A stretch of DNA of 10,248 bases from Chloroflexota bacterium (GTDB lineage: Bacteria > Chloroflexota > Anaerolineae > Ardenticatenales > Ardenticatenaceae), in NCBI GenBank assembly GCA_003520455.1, contig DOUV01000028.1, positions 1 to 10,248 of the forward strand. Reading direction: 5' to 3'. The position numbers and the translations under genes were made by a program. Below the pieces are notes generated by a model that was not told where the DNA came from, did no database searches, and saw only the letters and a program-made list of their open reading frames with translations. Shown here piece by piece: positions 1 to 5,503 of this stretch; position 1 is the first letter of the stretch; every line of letters starts with the position of its first letter.

Positions 1-269
1 TTGACGAACACGTTGTAGGTGGTCTCGAAGGAAGCGCCCTGCATGGCGGAAGCGGCCATCAAGCCGGGCGCGATGTATTCGATGTACGAAAGGCCGTTGA
101 CCCCGCGCCCCACGAACATGCCCAGCCCCAGCCCCATGCCCAGCAGGTAAAGCACCGGGTCAAAGAAGTTGGGCAGGATGTTGGTCATCCAGGTGTGGCC
201 ATACTCGGTAAGATTCCGCCGCCAGACGGATACGGCCGTAGTAAGGCTGATGTCACCGGGAAGCTTCAT
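1..269 (-). CDS. ABC-2 type transporter permease, N-terminal part (runs off the left edge)
   Basis: This is the membrane subunit of an ABC-2 family exporter, working with the ATPase encoded just upstream. Only the first 89 codons are present. The protein begins [20 protein letters not shown]; the stretch after it, [20 protein letters not shown], is the usual cytoplasmic N-terminus followed by the first membrane helix ([15 protein letters not shown], about residues 45-60). Next comes [20 protein letters not shown], a segment typical of NodJ/DrrB-like permeases. The ATG at 267-269 is preceded by GGAGG (279-283) at 9 nt, which supports this start. It lies 121 bp after the ATPase stop on the same strand, so the two are very probably one operon. 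The family is clear; the substrate cannot be read from this fragment. Confidence 0.88.
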   Translation of the reverse strand, partial: MKLPGDISLTTAVSVWRRNLTEYGHTWMTNILPNFFDPVLYLLGMGLGLGMFVGRGVNGLSYIEYIAPGLMAASAMQGASFETTYNVFV

Positions 270-300
270 GCGGCGCGGCCTCCAGACGAACAGCGAATAA

Positions 301-373
301 CCAATAACCAATTTTCAATTACCAATTCACATGCAGCAGCCGCCTCAATTGGAAATTGGTAATTGGTTATTGG
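301..373. repeat. AT-rich inverted repeat between ATPase and permease genes
   Basis: Two 27-bp arms (301-327 and 347-373) are inverted copies matching at 24 of 27 positions, around a 19-bp GC-richer loop (328-346). Each arm is itself built from the word ATTGGT/ATTGGTAA repeated about three times (for example ATTGGTAATTGGTTATTGG in 355-373). Its base composition is strikingly lower in GC than its surroundings. Read as protein, such DNA gives ITNYQ-type strings, which recur as spurious peptides in Chloroflexota and cyanobacterial genomes. It is probably a dispersed intergenic repeat. In the mRNA it would form a long hairpin between two cistrons of one operon. Function is unknown. Confidence 0.75.
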
Positions 374-390
374 TAATCTGCCGTCGCCGT

Positions 391-1422
391 TCATTCCGCC
401 AACCCTCGGCCTGTGATCTTTAGAAACACGTCTTCCAGTGTGCTGCGGCGGATCAGGGTTTCGGCGTCGGGCAGCAGGTGCGCGGCCTTGGCCACTACCT
501 CTTCGCCGTTGTCTACATATAGAAGCAGGCGGTCCTGATGACGCTCGTGGCGTTTGGCGAGGGCGGTCAATTCTGCCAGTTCCGGCCGCTCGCTTACGCT
601 TCGCGCTCCATTCGCGATGTCGACTTCCACCACGTGGCTGCTGACGTGCTGCTTGATCAGATCGCGCGGCCGGCCTTCGGCCACGATCTTGCCCTTGTCC
701 ATGATCACCAGCCGATCGCACAGCTGCTCGGCCTCGTCCATGTAGTGGGTCGTCAGGACCAGCGTCACGCCGCGTTGCTTGAGGCGATACAGGCGATCCC
801 ACAGCAGGTGCCGGGCCTGGGGATCGAGCCCGGTCGTCGGCTCGTCGAGCAGAAGCAGGACAGGCTGAGTGAGAAAGGCTCGGGCGATAGCAACTTTTTG
901 CTGCATGCCGCGGCTCATCTCCTCCATCGGCTCCGTAACCGCTTCGCGCTCGATGCCGAGCCGCTGCAGGATCTCGAAGGTTTGCCGGCGGGCTGCGACT
1001 GGGTCCACACCGTAGAGTCGCGCGGCGTACATCAGATTCTCCAACGGCGAGAGCTTCTTGAAGAAAGCGGCGTCGACACTGACTCGGTTCAAGAGGCGCT
1101 TGACAGTGCGCTCGTCTGCCAACACGTCGTAGCCAAAGACAGTGATCGTGCCACTGTCGGGAATCAGCAAGGTGGAGAGCAACCGCACGAGGGTGCTTTT
1201 CCCACCACCGTTCGGGCCAAGAATACCGAAGATCTCGCGCCGGTGAACCTCAAAGCTGACATCATCTACGGCGCGGATGCTGCGCTTCTTGTGCTGCACA
1301 ACACCATTCGCGCCGGTGAGGCGCTGCCAAAGCCGGCCCGCTTTTTCCTCCACACCGAAGGTTTTGACGGCGTGGCGGACGCTGACAGCAGGCAAACTGG
1401 GATCGAATTGTACGGGAATCAT
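391..1422 (-). CDS. ABC transporter ATP-binding protein (drug/lipid exporter, DrrA/CcmA-like)
   Basis: This 343-aa ATPase subunit powers an ABC-2 exporter at the inner face of the membrane. Visible motifs are Walker A GPNGGGKST (residues 69-77), signature MSRGMQQKV (169-177), Walker B LLLLDEPTTGLD (189-200) and H-loop TTHYMDE with His226. The C-terminal end STLEDVFLKITGR is the usual tail of DrrA-type subunits. An N-terminal extension of about 50 residues before the core fold includes a basic stretch. The usual Q-loop glutamine is not found in its expected region (LNRVSVDAAFFKKLSPLEN, 111-129). The ATG is 6 nt downstream of AGGAGG (1429-1434). Transcription appears controlled by an upstream leader ORF and terminator; the permease follows. 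Function as an exporter ATPase is secure, the substrate is not. Confidence 0.95.
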   Translation of the reverse strand: MIPVQFDPSLPAVSVRHAVKTFGVEEKAGRLWQRLTGANGVVQHKKRSIRAVDDVSFEVHRREIFGILGPNGGGKSTLVRLLSTLLIPDSGTITVFGYDVLADERTVKRLLNRVSVDAAFFKKLSPLENLMYAARLYGVDPVAARRQTFEILQRLGIEREAVTEPMEEMSRGMQQKVAIARAFLTQPVLLLLDEPTTGLDPQARHLLWDRLYRLKQRGVTLVLTTHYMDEAEQLCDRLVIMDKGKIVAEGRPRDLIKQHVSSHVVEVDIANGARSVSERPELAELTALAKRHERHQDRLLLYVDNGEEVVAKAAHLLPDAETLIRRSTLEDVFLKITGRGLAE

Positions 1423-1467
1423 ACCGGGCCTCCTGAGCAGGATACGTACCGCTACAAACTACTGCTG

Positions 1468-1563
1468 CCCGCCCAACAAAAAAGCTGTGGGCGGGGAACC
1501 ACCCACAGCGCGATCGGTCTTCGTGATACTGTGGGTGGTGCACGGGAGTGGCGCCGCCCACAG
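1468..1563 (-). promoter_or_regulatory. Candidate transcription attenuator with alternative stems in the ABC operon leader
   Basis: On the minus strand five mutually complementary segments follow the leader ORF: A CTGTGGGCGG (1563-1554), B CCACCCACAG (1538-1529), C CTGTGGGTGG (1508-1499), D CCGCCCACAG (1494-1485) and E TGGGCGGG (1475-1468). C pairs with D to make the terminator. B pairs with C over 11 perfect bases (1539-1529 with 1508-1498), which would prevent the terminator. A can pair with B (one mismatch) or perfectly with D. E can pair with CCCGCCCA overlapping D. This is the layout of a ribosome-controlled attenuator: a ribosome held on the leader ORF, which ends 11 nt before A, would mask A, free B and favour read-through. 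The pairing is seen; the mechanism is inferred. Confidence 0.7.
1478..1508 (-). terminator. Intrinsic terminator upstream of the ABC ATPase gene
   Basis: On the minus strand a 10-bp stem (CTGTGGGTGG with CCGCCCACAG, one G-U pair) closes a UUCC tetraloop and is followed by C and then six U. It lies 55 nt before the ATPase start and after the leader ORF, so it would stop transcripts before the structural genes unless an antiterminator forms. Confidence 0.85.
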
Positions 1564-1574
1564 CAGAGAGGATG

Positions 1575-1694
1575 TCAGACGATCAATCTCTCCGGGCCGC
1601 GGCGCAGACGACCACCAGGCAGACCAAGGCCGTAACCGGCTCCAAGCGGCCGGCGAACCTCGATATAGCCAAAGCGGATTCGGGTAAAGCGCAT
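1575..1694 (-). CDS. Putative 39-aa leader peptide of the ABC exporter operon
   Basis: This small ORF sits between the promoter and the terminator of the exporter operon. Its ATG (1692-1694) is preceded by GGAGG at 10 nt. The product is basic and glycine-rich, starting MRFTRIRFGYIEVRR, then LGAGYGLGLPGG, and ending RGPERLIV. No signal peptide or membrane segment is seen. The stop codon (1575-1577) lies 11 nt before the first strand of the attenuator, a spacing that lets a stalled or terminating ribosome cover that strand. Leader peptides of this kind upstream of antibiotic-resistance transporters are established in other bacteria. Here the role is inferred from layout; I do not recognise the peptide as a named family. 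Whether it is translated is untested. Confidence 0.6.
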   Translation of the reverse strand: MRFTRIRFGYIEVRRPLGAGYGLGLPGGRLRRGPERLIV

Positions 1695-1735
1695 GCTTGT
1701 GCGACCTCCAAAGGAAACCGTGGAATTGTAAGCGC

Positions 1736-1765
1736 AGTATATCAGAGGTCGAGGGTCACTGTCAA
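1736..1765 (-). promoter_or_regulatory. Sigma-70-type promoter of the leader-ABC exporter operon
   Basis: On the minus strand TTGACA (1765-1760) is followed by an 18-bp spacer and TATACT (1741-1736). Transcription should start near 1729, giving a 5' leader of about 300 nt before the ATPase start. The -35 box lies only 19 bp from the edge of the insertion sequence and is untouched by it. Confidence 0.82.
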
Positions 1766-1774
1766 GGCGAAAGA

Positions 1775-1784
1775 GACAGTCGAG
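1775..1784. repeat. Target site duplication, left copy
   Basis: The 10-bp sequence GACAGTCGAG directly precedes the left terminal repeat of the ISAs1-family element and is repeated exactly at 3077-3086. Ten bases fits the 8-10 bp duplications known for this family. Confidence 0.93.
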
Positions 1785-1800
1785 TAGGGCAATCGCATCT
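1785..1800 (+). repeat. Terminal inverted repeat, left end of the IS
   Basis: This 16-bp end is an exact inverted copy of 3061-3076. Similarity stops directly after it. The last base is also the end of the transposase stop codon. Confidence 0.93.
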
Positions 1801-3005
1801 TATTTGGCCTTTCCTGCGGTGAGGACTTTGAGCAGGTAATCGGGGTCCCAGCCAGCGCGGAGGCGCTTGTTCTTGACGCCGAGCTTGGCGGAGCGCTCAT
1901 GTTTCAAGAGATTGAGGGCGATATGGCGCAGGATCGCCAAGTTGTGCGGGGCATGATCTTTGCGCACGCGGGAGTGATCCTCGCCACAAGCCACATCGAG
2001 GACCCAGTGCCGGCGGTTTTCAATGCCCCAATGGCCGCGGACCGCCGCCAAGAGGCGGGCGGCATCGTGCGGCAGGCTGGCGATGAAGAAGCGCGTTTCA
2101 ACGGTGGTCTCTTGGCCGACGGTCCGTTCCGCCTCAACCTTGACCACGGTGTGAAGCTGGGGCCACTGGTCGCGATCCCGGAGAGAGAAGAGAAAGTCAG
2201 GATCGGCGATGGCCCAGCAGCGCCGTTTCTCAAAGCGTCCATGCCCGCGGGAGAAGGTTTCGTGGAAGTCGGACACGACCGGTTGAAAGTTGATCACCTC
2301 GGCGTAGGCAAACAGGTCGGTCAGTTCCTGGAAGAGCTGGCCCTGGTTCGCCTTGACGGCCAAGACATAGTCCGCCCCGCCGTCCACGATCTGCTGGGCA
2401 ATCGCCTTTTGGCAGCCCATCGCATCCACCGTGACGATGCACCCGCTGATGTCCAGCAACTTCAGCAGGGCTGGGATCGCCGGAATCTCATTCGACTTTT
2501 CGTCAACCTTGACCTGGCCGAGCACCAGTTGGTTCTCCGTGGCCCAGGCACTCACCATCTGAATCGCCCCCTTCCCGGCGGCATGATCGTACGAGCCTCG
2601 CACTTGTTTGCCATCCACGGCGATGACTTGGCCGTCGGTCACTTCACCCCGCGGGGTGCCCCCAAGCGAGATCGTCTCGTAGGGGTATCCCCCGTAGGGG
2701 ACAAACACCGCCTGCACCCAGGAGAGAAAGCAGCTCTGGAACTGCTCCGGATCAAGCCGACTGAAGACCCGCCCGAAGGTGTCATGCGACGGAATCCCGT
2801 TGGACAATTCCAAGAACTCTGCCAGCCATTCGCGCTTGGCGTTCCCGAACGCTTCTATCGAGACCCAATCATCCGCCCCACAAATCGCCCCGCAGATGGC
2901 AATCACCACAATGTCGATGAGTTTGTGCCGCTTCGTGCGGTCGATCCGCGGATCTTCCAACGATCCGAAGTGCTCAATCAGCCCCGCGCTCGTCTGGCTT
3001 TCCAT
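1800..3005 (-). CDS. ISAs1-family transposase, full length
   Basis: The 401-aa DDE transposase cuts and joins the ends of the surrounding insertion sequence. The N-terminal part (HFGSLEDPRIDRTKRHKLID, residues 12-31; DDWVSIEAFG, 45-54) is typical of ISAs1 / H-repeat-associated proteins. The catalytic residues are visible as D131 in VIAVDGKQVRGS, D194 in VTVDAMGCQK and E329 in HWGIENRRHWVLDV. Its length is normal for the family and no frameshift or stop interrupts it. The ATG at 3003-3005 is preceded by AGGAG at 7 nt. Transcription runs toward the exporter operon, but any read-through would meet that operon's leader terminator. Confidence 0.96.
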   Translation of the reverse strand: MESQTSAGLIEHFGSLEDPRIDRTKRHKLIDIVVIAICGAICGADDWVSIEAFGNAKREWLAEFLELSNGIPSHDTFGRVFSRLDPEQFQSCFLSWVQAVFVPYGGYPYETISLGGTPRGEVTDGQVIAVDGKQVRGSYDHAAGKGAIQMVSAWATENQLVLGQVKVDEKSNEIPAIPALLKLLDISGCIVTVDAMGCQKAIAQQIVDGGADYVLAVKANQGQLFQELTDLFAYAEVINFQPVVSDFHETFSRGHGRFEKRRCWAIADPDFLFSLRDRDQWPQLHTVVKVEAERTVGQETTVETRFFIASLPHDAARLLAAVRGHWGIENRRHWVLDVACGEDHSRVRKDHAPHNLAILRHIALNLLKHERSAKLGVKNKRLRAGWDPDYLLKVLTAGKAK

Positions 3006-3060
3006 CGATGGGCTCCTCTCCTTGCTCTGGCTGGAGCCCTATCTTACCCGACTCCCATTT

Positions 3061-3076
3061 AGATGCGATTGCCCTA
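3061..3076 (-). repeat. Terminal inverted repeat, right end of the IS
   Basis: AGATGCGATTGCCCTA is the exact inverted copy of the left end at 1785-1800. It is the end upstream of the transposase gene. Confidence 0.93.
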
Positions 3077-3086
3077 GACAGTCGAG
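3077..3086. repeat. Target site duplication, right copy
   Basis: GACAGTCGAG is identical to 1775-1784. It is followed by ACAGTCGAC, so the original target already held a short near-tandem repeat of ACAGTCGA. Confidence 0.93.
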
Positions 3087-3212
3087 ACAGTCGACGGCAC
3101 CGACCTGGCGCTCCTCGTCGCCTCCCAACCGATGGATGTGAGCGCTTCTCATGCTCCATCCTTTAGCTACCTCACCGCGCGAATCGCAGGTCGGGCACCC
3201 TCTGGCAATCTC

Positions 3213-3241
3213 TTGACACCAGAATATATGTTCTATATACT
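3213..3241 (+). promoter_or_regulatory. Near-consensus sigma-70-type promoter of the FtsK-like operon
   Basis: TTGACA (3213-3218), a 17-bp spacer and TATACT (3236-3241) give a nearly ideal promoter reading right. Transcription should start near 3248, about 40 nt before the small ORF and 115 nt before the FtsK-like start. The AT-rich spacer stands out from the GC-rich surroundings. From the end of the IS (3087) to here I see no gene. Confidence 0.82.
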
Positions 3242-3243
3242 GG
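3219..3243. promoter_or_regulatory. Candidate operator dyad overlapping the -10 box
   Basis: The arm CCAGAATATA (3219-3228) and the arm TATATACTGG (3234-3243) are inverted copies with one mismatch, around the 5-bp centre TGTTC. The dyad covers the whole promoter spacer and the -10 box, where a bound repressor would block polymerase. No regulator gene is in the window, so the binding protein is unknown. Confidence 0.5.
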
Positions 3244-3289
3244 CGATGCGGCTATGGACCGGGCGGTTCTTCACGTTGCGGGAGCACGT

Positions 3290-3370
3290 ATGAGCCTCAG
3301 ACAACATGTTGCTTCGCGGTGGGGTACCGCCCGTGGCCCGCTCGAAAGCGACGGCCAGAGGCATGGTTGA
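3290..3370 (+). CDS. Small 26-aa ORF overlapping the FtsK-like start
   Basis: This is the first ORF after the promoter. The ATG at 3290 has GGGAG about 5 nt upstream, a better ribosome binding site than either candidate start of the next gene. The product begins MSLRQHVASRWGTARG. Its stop overlaps the FtsK-like ATG in the string ATGGTTGA, so translation of the next gene may be coupled to it. It could be a leader or coupling ORF. It could also be the true N-terminus of the next gene displaced by a frameshift. No family is recognised. Confidence 0.4.
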   Translation: MSLRQHVASRWGTARGPLESDGQRHG

Positions 3371-4427
3371 ACTCCACGCCGATGCTGATCAGATCGAAGC
3401 GATCTTGCGTCACTACCAGGTGGATGCGCGCATCGATGGTGGTCTGCTCGGCCCAAATGTAATCCGCTTTCACCTGCGGCTGAACGGTCGCTCGGAGGCG
3501 ACGCTGGCTTGCATTGATGCGCTCACGCCCGAAATCGCCCGCGCGCTCGGTCGTCCCAGTTGCCGGTTGCGAACGCGGGACGGCGTGGTCTTTCTAGAAG
3601 TGCCGCGCCTCCCTCCGCCGGCCAATGCGTTGTTGTTCGGCGATCTGAGTGCGCGGGCCGGCGAGCCTCCCGCAGATACGGCTATTTTGGGCCTCATCGG
3701 TGATGGCCGTCCGCTCCTCTGGCGGCTCAGTAATCCGGCTATATCCCATGTACTGGTCTACGGCGCTCAGGGTTGTGGCAAGACGACGCTGCTCCAGGCT
3801 CTGGCGTTGAGTCTGGCGCAGGTTCAACCGGCCCGCCGGTGGCGGTTGGTGCTGCTCGGCACTCGTGATGAGTTCGCTTCGCTCGCAGCACTTCCCCATA
3901 CCTGGGGCCACAGCACCAGCCGGGAGGCCGCCATCGGCTGGCTCGTCCGCCTGACAACAGAGCTGGAGCGGCGGCTCGCAGAGCGGCAGGGTCATCCTAC
4001 GATAGAGCCGCTGCCCCGCGTCCTCGTTCTGGTGGATGAAGCAGCGAGCCTGGCGGCCCTCGGAGGTGTGACGGTGCGGGTCGCTCTGGCAAGGCTCCTG
4101 GCGCAAGGACCCGACGCTGGACTACACGTCGCCGCTGCCACCGCCGAGCCTGACGCATTGGGACATCTGGTCCCGGCCTTCCCGCTTCGTGTGGTTGGTC
4201 AGTCACCGAGTTCAGTCGACTGGAAGTGCGGCCAGTTCAGTACAGTGGCTGATGGGGTCGAGCCAGTTCGTTTTCGAGCGGCGTGGGTCTCCCCGCGCGA
4301 TGTTGCACTGACGATCGCTCGGTGGCAGCGACGGCGCCCACGTGTGGCCGCCAGAGAAGTGGCCGAGAGCGAATCTCAGTTGGTTCCCGAGATGATTTTG
4401 TCAAGGAGGGTACGGTGCAGGGCGTGA
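3363..4427 (+). CDS. Single-domain FtsK/SpoIIIE-type DNA translocase motor
   Basis: This 354-aa soluble P-loop ATPase is of the HerA/FtsK superfamily. Residues about 1-82 match the FtsK alpha domain (ADQIEAILRHYQVDARI, then GPNVIRFHLRLNG, later DGVVFLEVPR). A RecA-like motor follows with Walker A GAQGCGKT (134-141) after PAISHVLVY, Walker B VLVLVDEAASL (D225, E226) and a sensor-like segment HVAAATAEPD. There are no membrane helices and no C-terminal gamma winged helix, so it is not the cell-division FtsK. Such short motors are typical of integrative elements and plasmids, where they move or deliver DNA. I chose ATG 3363 because the alpha domain begins there and the ORF before it overlaps. An in-frame ATG at 3306 would add 19 residues but has no ribosome binding site. 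Its stop overlaps the next gene by 13 bp. Confidence 0.82.
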   Translation: MVELHADADQIEAILRHYQVDARIDGGLLGPNVIRFHLRLNGRSEATLACIDALTPEIARALGRPSCRLRTRDGVVFLEVPRLPPPANALLFGDLSARAGEPPADTAILGLIGDGRPLLWRLSNPAISHVLVYGAQGCGKTTLLQALALSLAQVQPARRWRLVLLGTRDEFASLAALPHTWGHSTSREAAIGWLVRLTTELERRLAERQGHPTIEPLPRVLVLVDEAASLAALGGVTVRVALARLLAQGPDAGLHVAAATAEPDALGHLVPAFPLRVVGQSPSSVDWKCGQFSTVADGVEPVRFRAAWVSPRDVALTIARWQRRRPRVAAREVAESESQLVPEMILSRRVRCRA

Positions 4428-4747
4428 AGTGGGCGACTATAGCCTTCGGTGTGACGCTCGCACTCATAGTGGGTCTGCAGGGCGACGCACAGCGCCTGGC
4501 TGTTGGTGCGGGGATCTTGATCGGCATGGTAGTGATGCTGCCGCTGACTGTGGGACTCCTCCTGACCCTGGCTGCTTATCGGCCGTCGAGCCAACGGATT
4601 GCCGAGGGGCGCAGCCGGGTTGTCGAGCGGCAGACGACACCTGCGGTGACGGCGAGGACGCGGCGGAGGCGCGGATGGACCCACGTAGCGTCCCTCGCTG
4701 TCTGTGAGAAAGAAGGGCACGCTGACCGTGGGGGGCTCAGGCCTTAG
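4415..4747 (+). CDS. Small two-helix membrane protein co-transcribed with the FtsK-like motor
   Basis: The product is 110 aa and of no recognised family. The GTG start at 4415 has AAGGAGG (4403-4409) at 5 nt, which decides the start; it overlaps the end of the FtsK-like gene. Two hydrophobic segments are seen, about residues 5-21 (KWATIAFGVTLALIVGL) and 28-54 (LAVGAGILIGMVVMLPLTVG onward). They are followed by a basic cytoplasm-type tail (YRPSSQRIAEGRSR, TARTRRRRGW). Tight overlap suggests the two proteins work together, for example with this one holding the motor at the membrane. That is inference. The last 20 or so residues look less constrained, and the original stop may have been lost. 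Confidence 0.68.
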   Translation: MQGVKWATIAFGVTLALIVGLQGDAQRLAVGAGILIGMVVMLPLTVGLLLTLAAYRPSSQRIAEGRSRVVERQTTPAVTARTRRRRGWTHVASLAVCEKEGHADRGGLRP

Positions 4748-4754
4748 AAGCCCG

Positions 4755-5042
4755 CGGTACCTTTTGGAAGGTGGTCCGTTCCTGGACGGTGCGGGGGAGA
4801 CCGGTGTGGAGGGCAGGAACTGGTTGCGTTGCTCCTGGCCGGCGGAGCGGATGTGAACGACCAGCAACATGGCCCACTCCATGAAACGGCATAGAGCGGG
4901 AATGCGGCGATGGTGGTGCTTCTCCTCGACAACGGTGCTCATCTCAACGTGGAGAACAATGCAGCCAGGACGCCACAGGCTATGGCCCCCGAGGAAAGGC
5001 ACACCGCTGTGGCAGCCCGCCCTGCTCCGGCAGCGGGGCCAC
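4755..5042 (+). pseudogene. Decayed ankyrin-repeat gene fragment
   Basis: Ankyrin-like text is visible in pieces: RYLLEGGPFLDGAGETG (from 4755), then in another frame ELVALLLAGGADVNDQQ and GPLHETA (4817-4891), a TAG stop at 4892-4894 where repeats normally continue, then SGNAAMVVLLLDNGAHLNVE and NNAARTPQAMAPEERHTAVA, and back in the first frame ALLRQRGH (from 5019). The canonical repeat words LLLxxGADVN and TPLHxAA can be recognised. Two frame changes that cancel each other plus one nonsense codon mean no intact product. There is no start codon or ribosome binding site at the left end, so the beginning is lost too. Nothing else is seen between 4748 and 5141. Confidence 0.75.
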
Positions 5043-5141
5043 GGCGTAGTTCTGGCGCGAGGTGGAGTCTGGCCCTACCGTCGTCGCAGCGCGATTTATT
5101 GTCTTTAGGTAAGCCTACCCGATGTGAGAGGAGAAGATCGC

Positions 5142-5390
5142 ATGCAAATTGGACTTCTATGGTTCGACGATGACAAGCAGCGCCCGGCGGCGGAGAAGAT
5201 TGCGCAGGCGGCTCGCCGCTATCGGGAAAAGTTCGGGCGCGCGCCAACGGTTTGCTTTGTCAATCCGAGTGAGCCCATCGAGTCGGAGCGTGTGGGCAAC
5301 GTGGTGGTGCGGACGCTGCGTACCGTCTTGCCCCATCACTTTTGGATCGGTGTCGAGGAGCGGGTGGAGAGCCTGCCGGAAGCAGCCTGA
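5142..5390 (+). CDS. Conserved-looking 82-aa protein of unknown function (WFDDD protein)
   Basis: The ATG at 5142 follows AGAGGAG at a good distance (about 8 nt). The product starts MQIGLLWFDDDKQRPAAEKI, then has a basic helix (AARRYREKFGRAP), a strand-like TVCFVNPSEP, and a terminal block RTVLPHHFWIGVEE. It is small, soluble and mixed alpha/beta in appearance. I recall similar proteins (WFDxD near the N-terminus, LPHHFWIGV near the C-terminus) being common in Chloroflexota, often near FtsK-like genes of integrated elements, but I cannot check this here. Function is unknown. The 113 bp between its stop and the convergent holA stop hold no gene or clear terminator. Confidence 0.68.
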   Translation: MQIGLLWFDDDKQRPAAEKIAQAARRYREKFGRAPTVCFVNPSEPIESERVGNVVVRTLRTVLPHHFWIGVEERVESLPEAA

Positions 5391-5503
5391 TTCTGCACCG
5401 CGACGGCGTCACCCAGCGACAGCCGGATGATGTGGGCGCGGCGGCCGTGCTCCGATCCCGGCTTGTGCACCAGAAGCGCGGGGGTGGTGGACCGGAGCGC
5501 GGC

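Larger units (their letters stand above)
1785..3076 (-). mobile_element. Intact ISAs1-family insertion sequence, 1292 bp
   Basis: The element is bounded by perfect 16-bp terminal inverted repeats: TAGGGCAATCGCATCT at 1785-1800 and its complement at 3061-3076. They are flanked by a perfect 10-bp target duplication, GACAGTCGAG, at 1775-1784 and 3077-3086. It carries one full-length transposase gene on the minus strand whose stop codon touches the left terminal repeat. Intact ends, an exact duplication and an open reading frame suggest a recent insertion and possible activity. It split the intergenic region between the exporter operon (left) and the FtsK-like operon (right). Confidence 0.95.

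Noticed and set aside
301..373. AT-rich repeat as a CRISPR array
   Set aside because: Only two inverted arms, no direct repeats with unique spacers and no cas gene.
266..802. Minus-strand open frame over the AT-rich repeat and the end of the ATPase gene
   Set aside because: It overlaps the ATPase in another frame and gives the spurious ITNYQ string; no ribosome site.
538..1635. Long open frame on the plus strand opposite the ABC ATPase
   Set aside because: It is antisense to a gene with all ABC motifs, has no ribosome site and crosses the attenuator; it is open because of GC-rich codon use.
1899..3062. 387-codon open frame on the plus strand opposite the transposase
   Set aside because: Antisense of a clear DDE transposase, with no recognisable motif of its own; a shadow frame.
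5391..5503. Possible gene remnant between the 82-aa gene and holA
   Set aside because: One plus frame reads LHRDGVTQRQPDDVGAA but there is no start, ribosome site or family match; too short to call.
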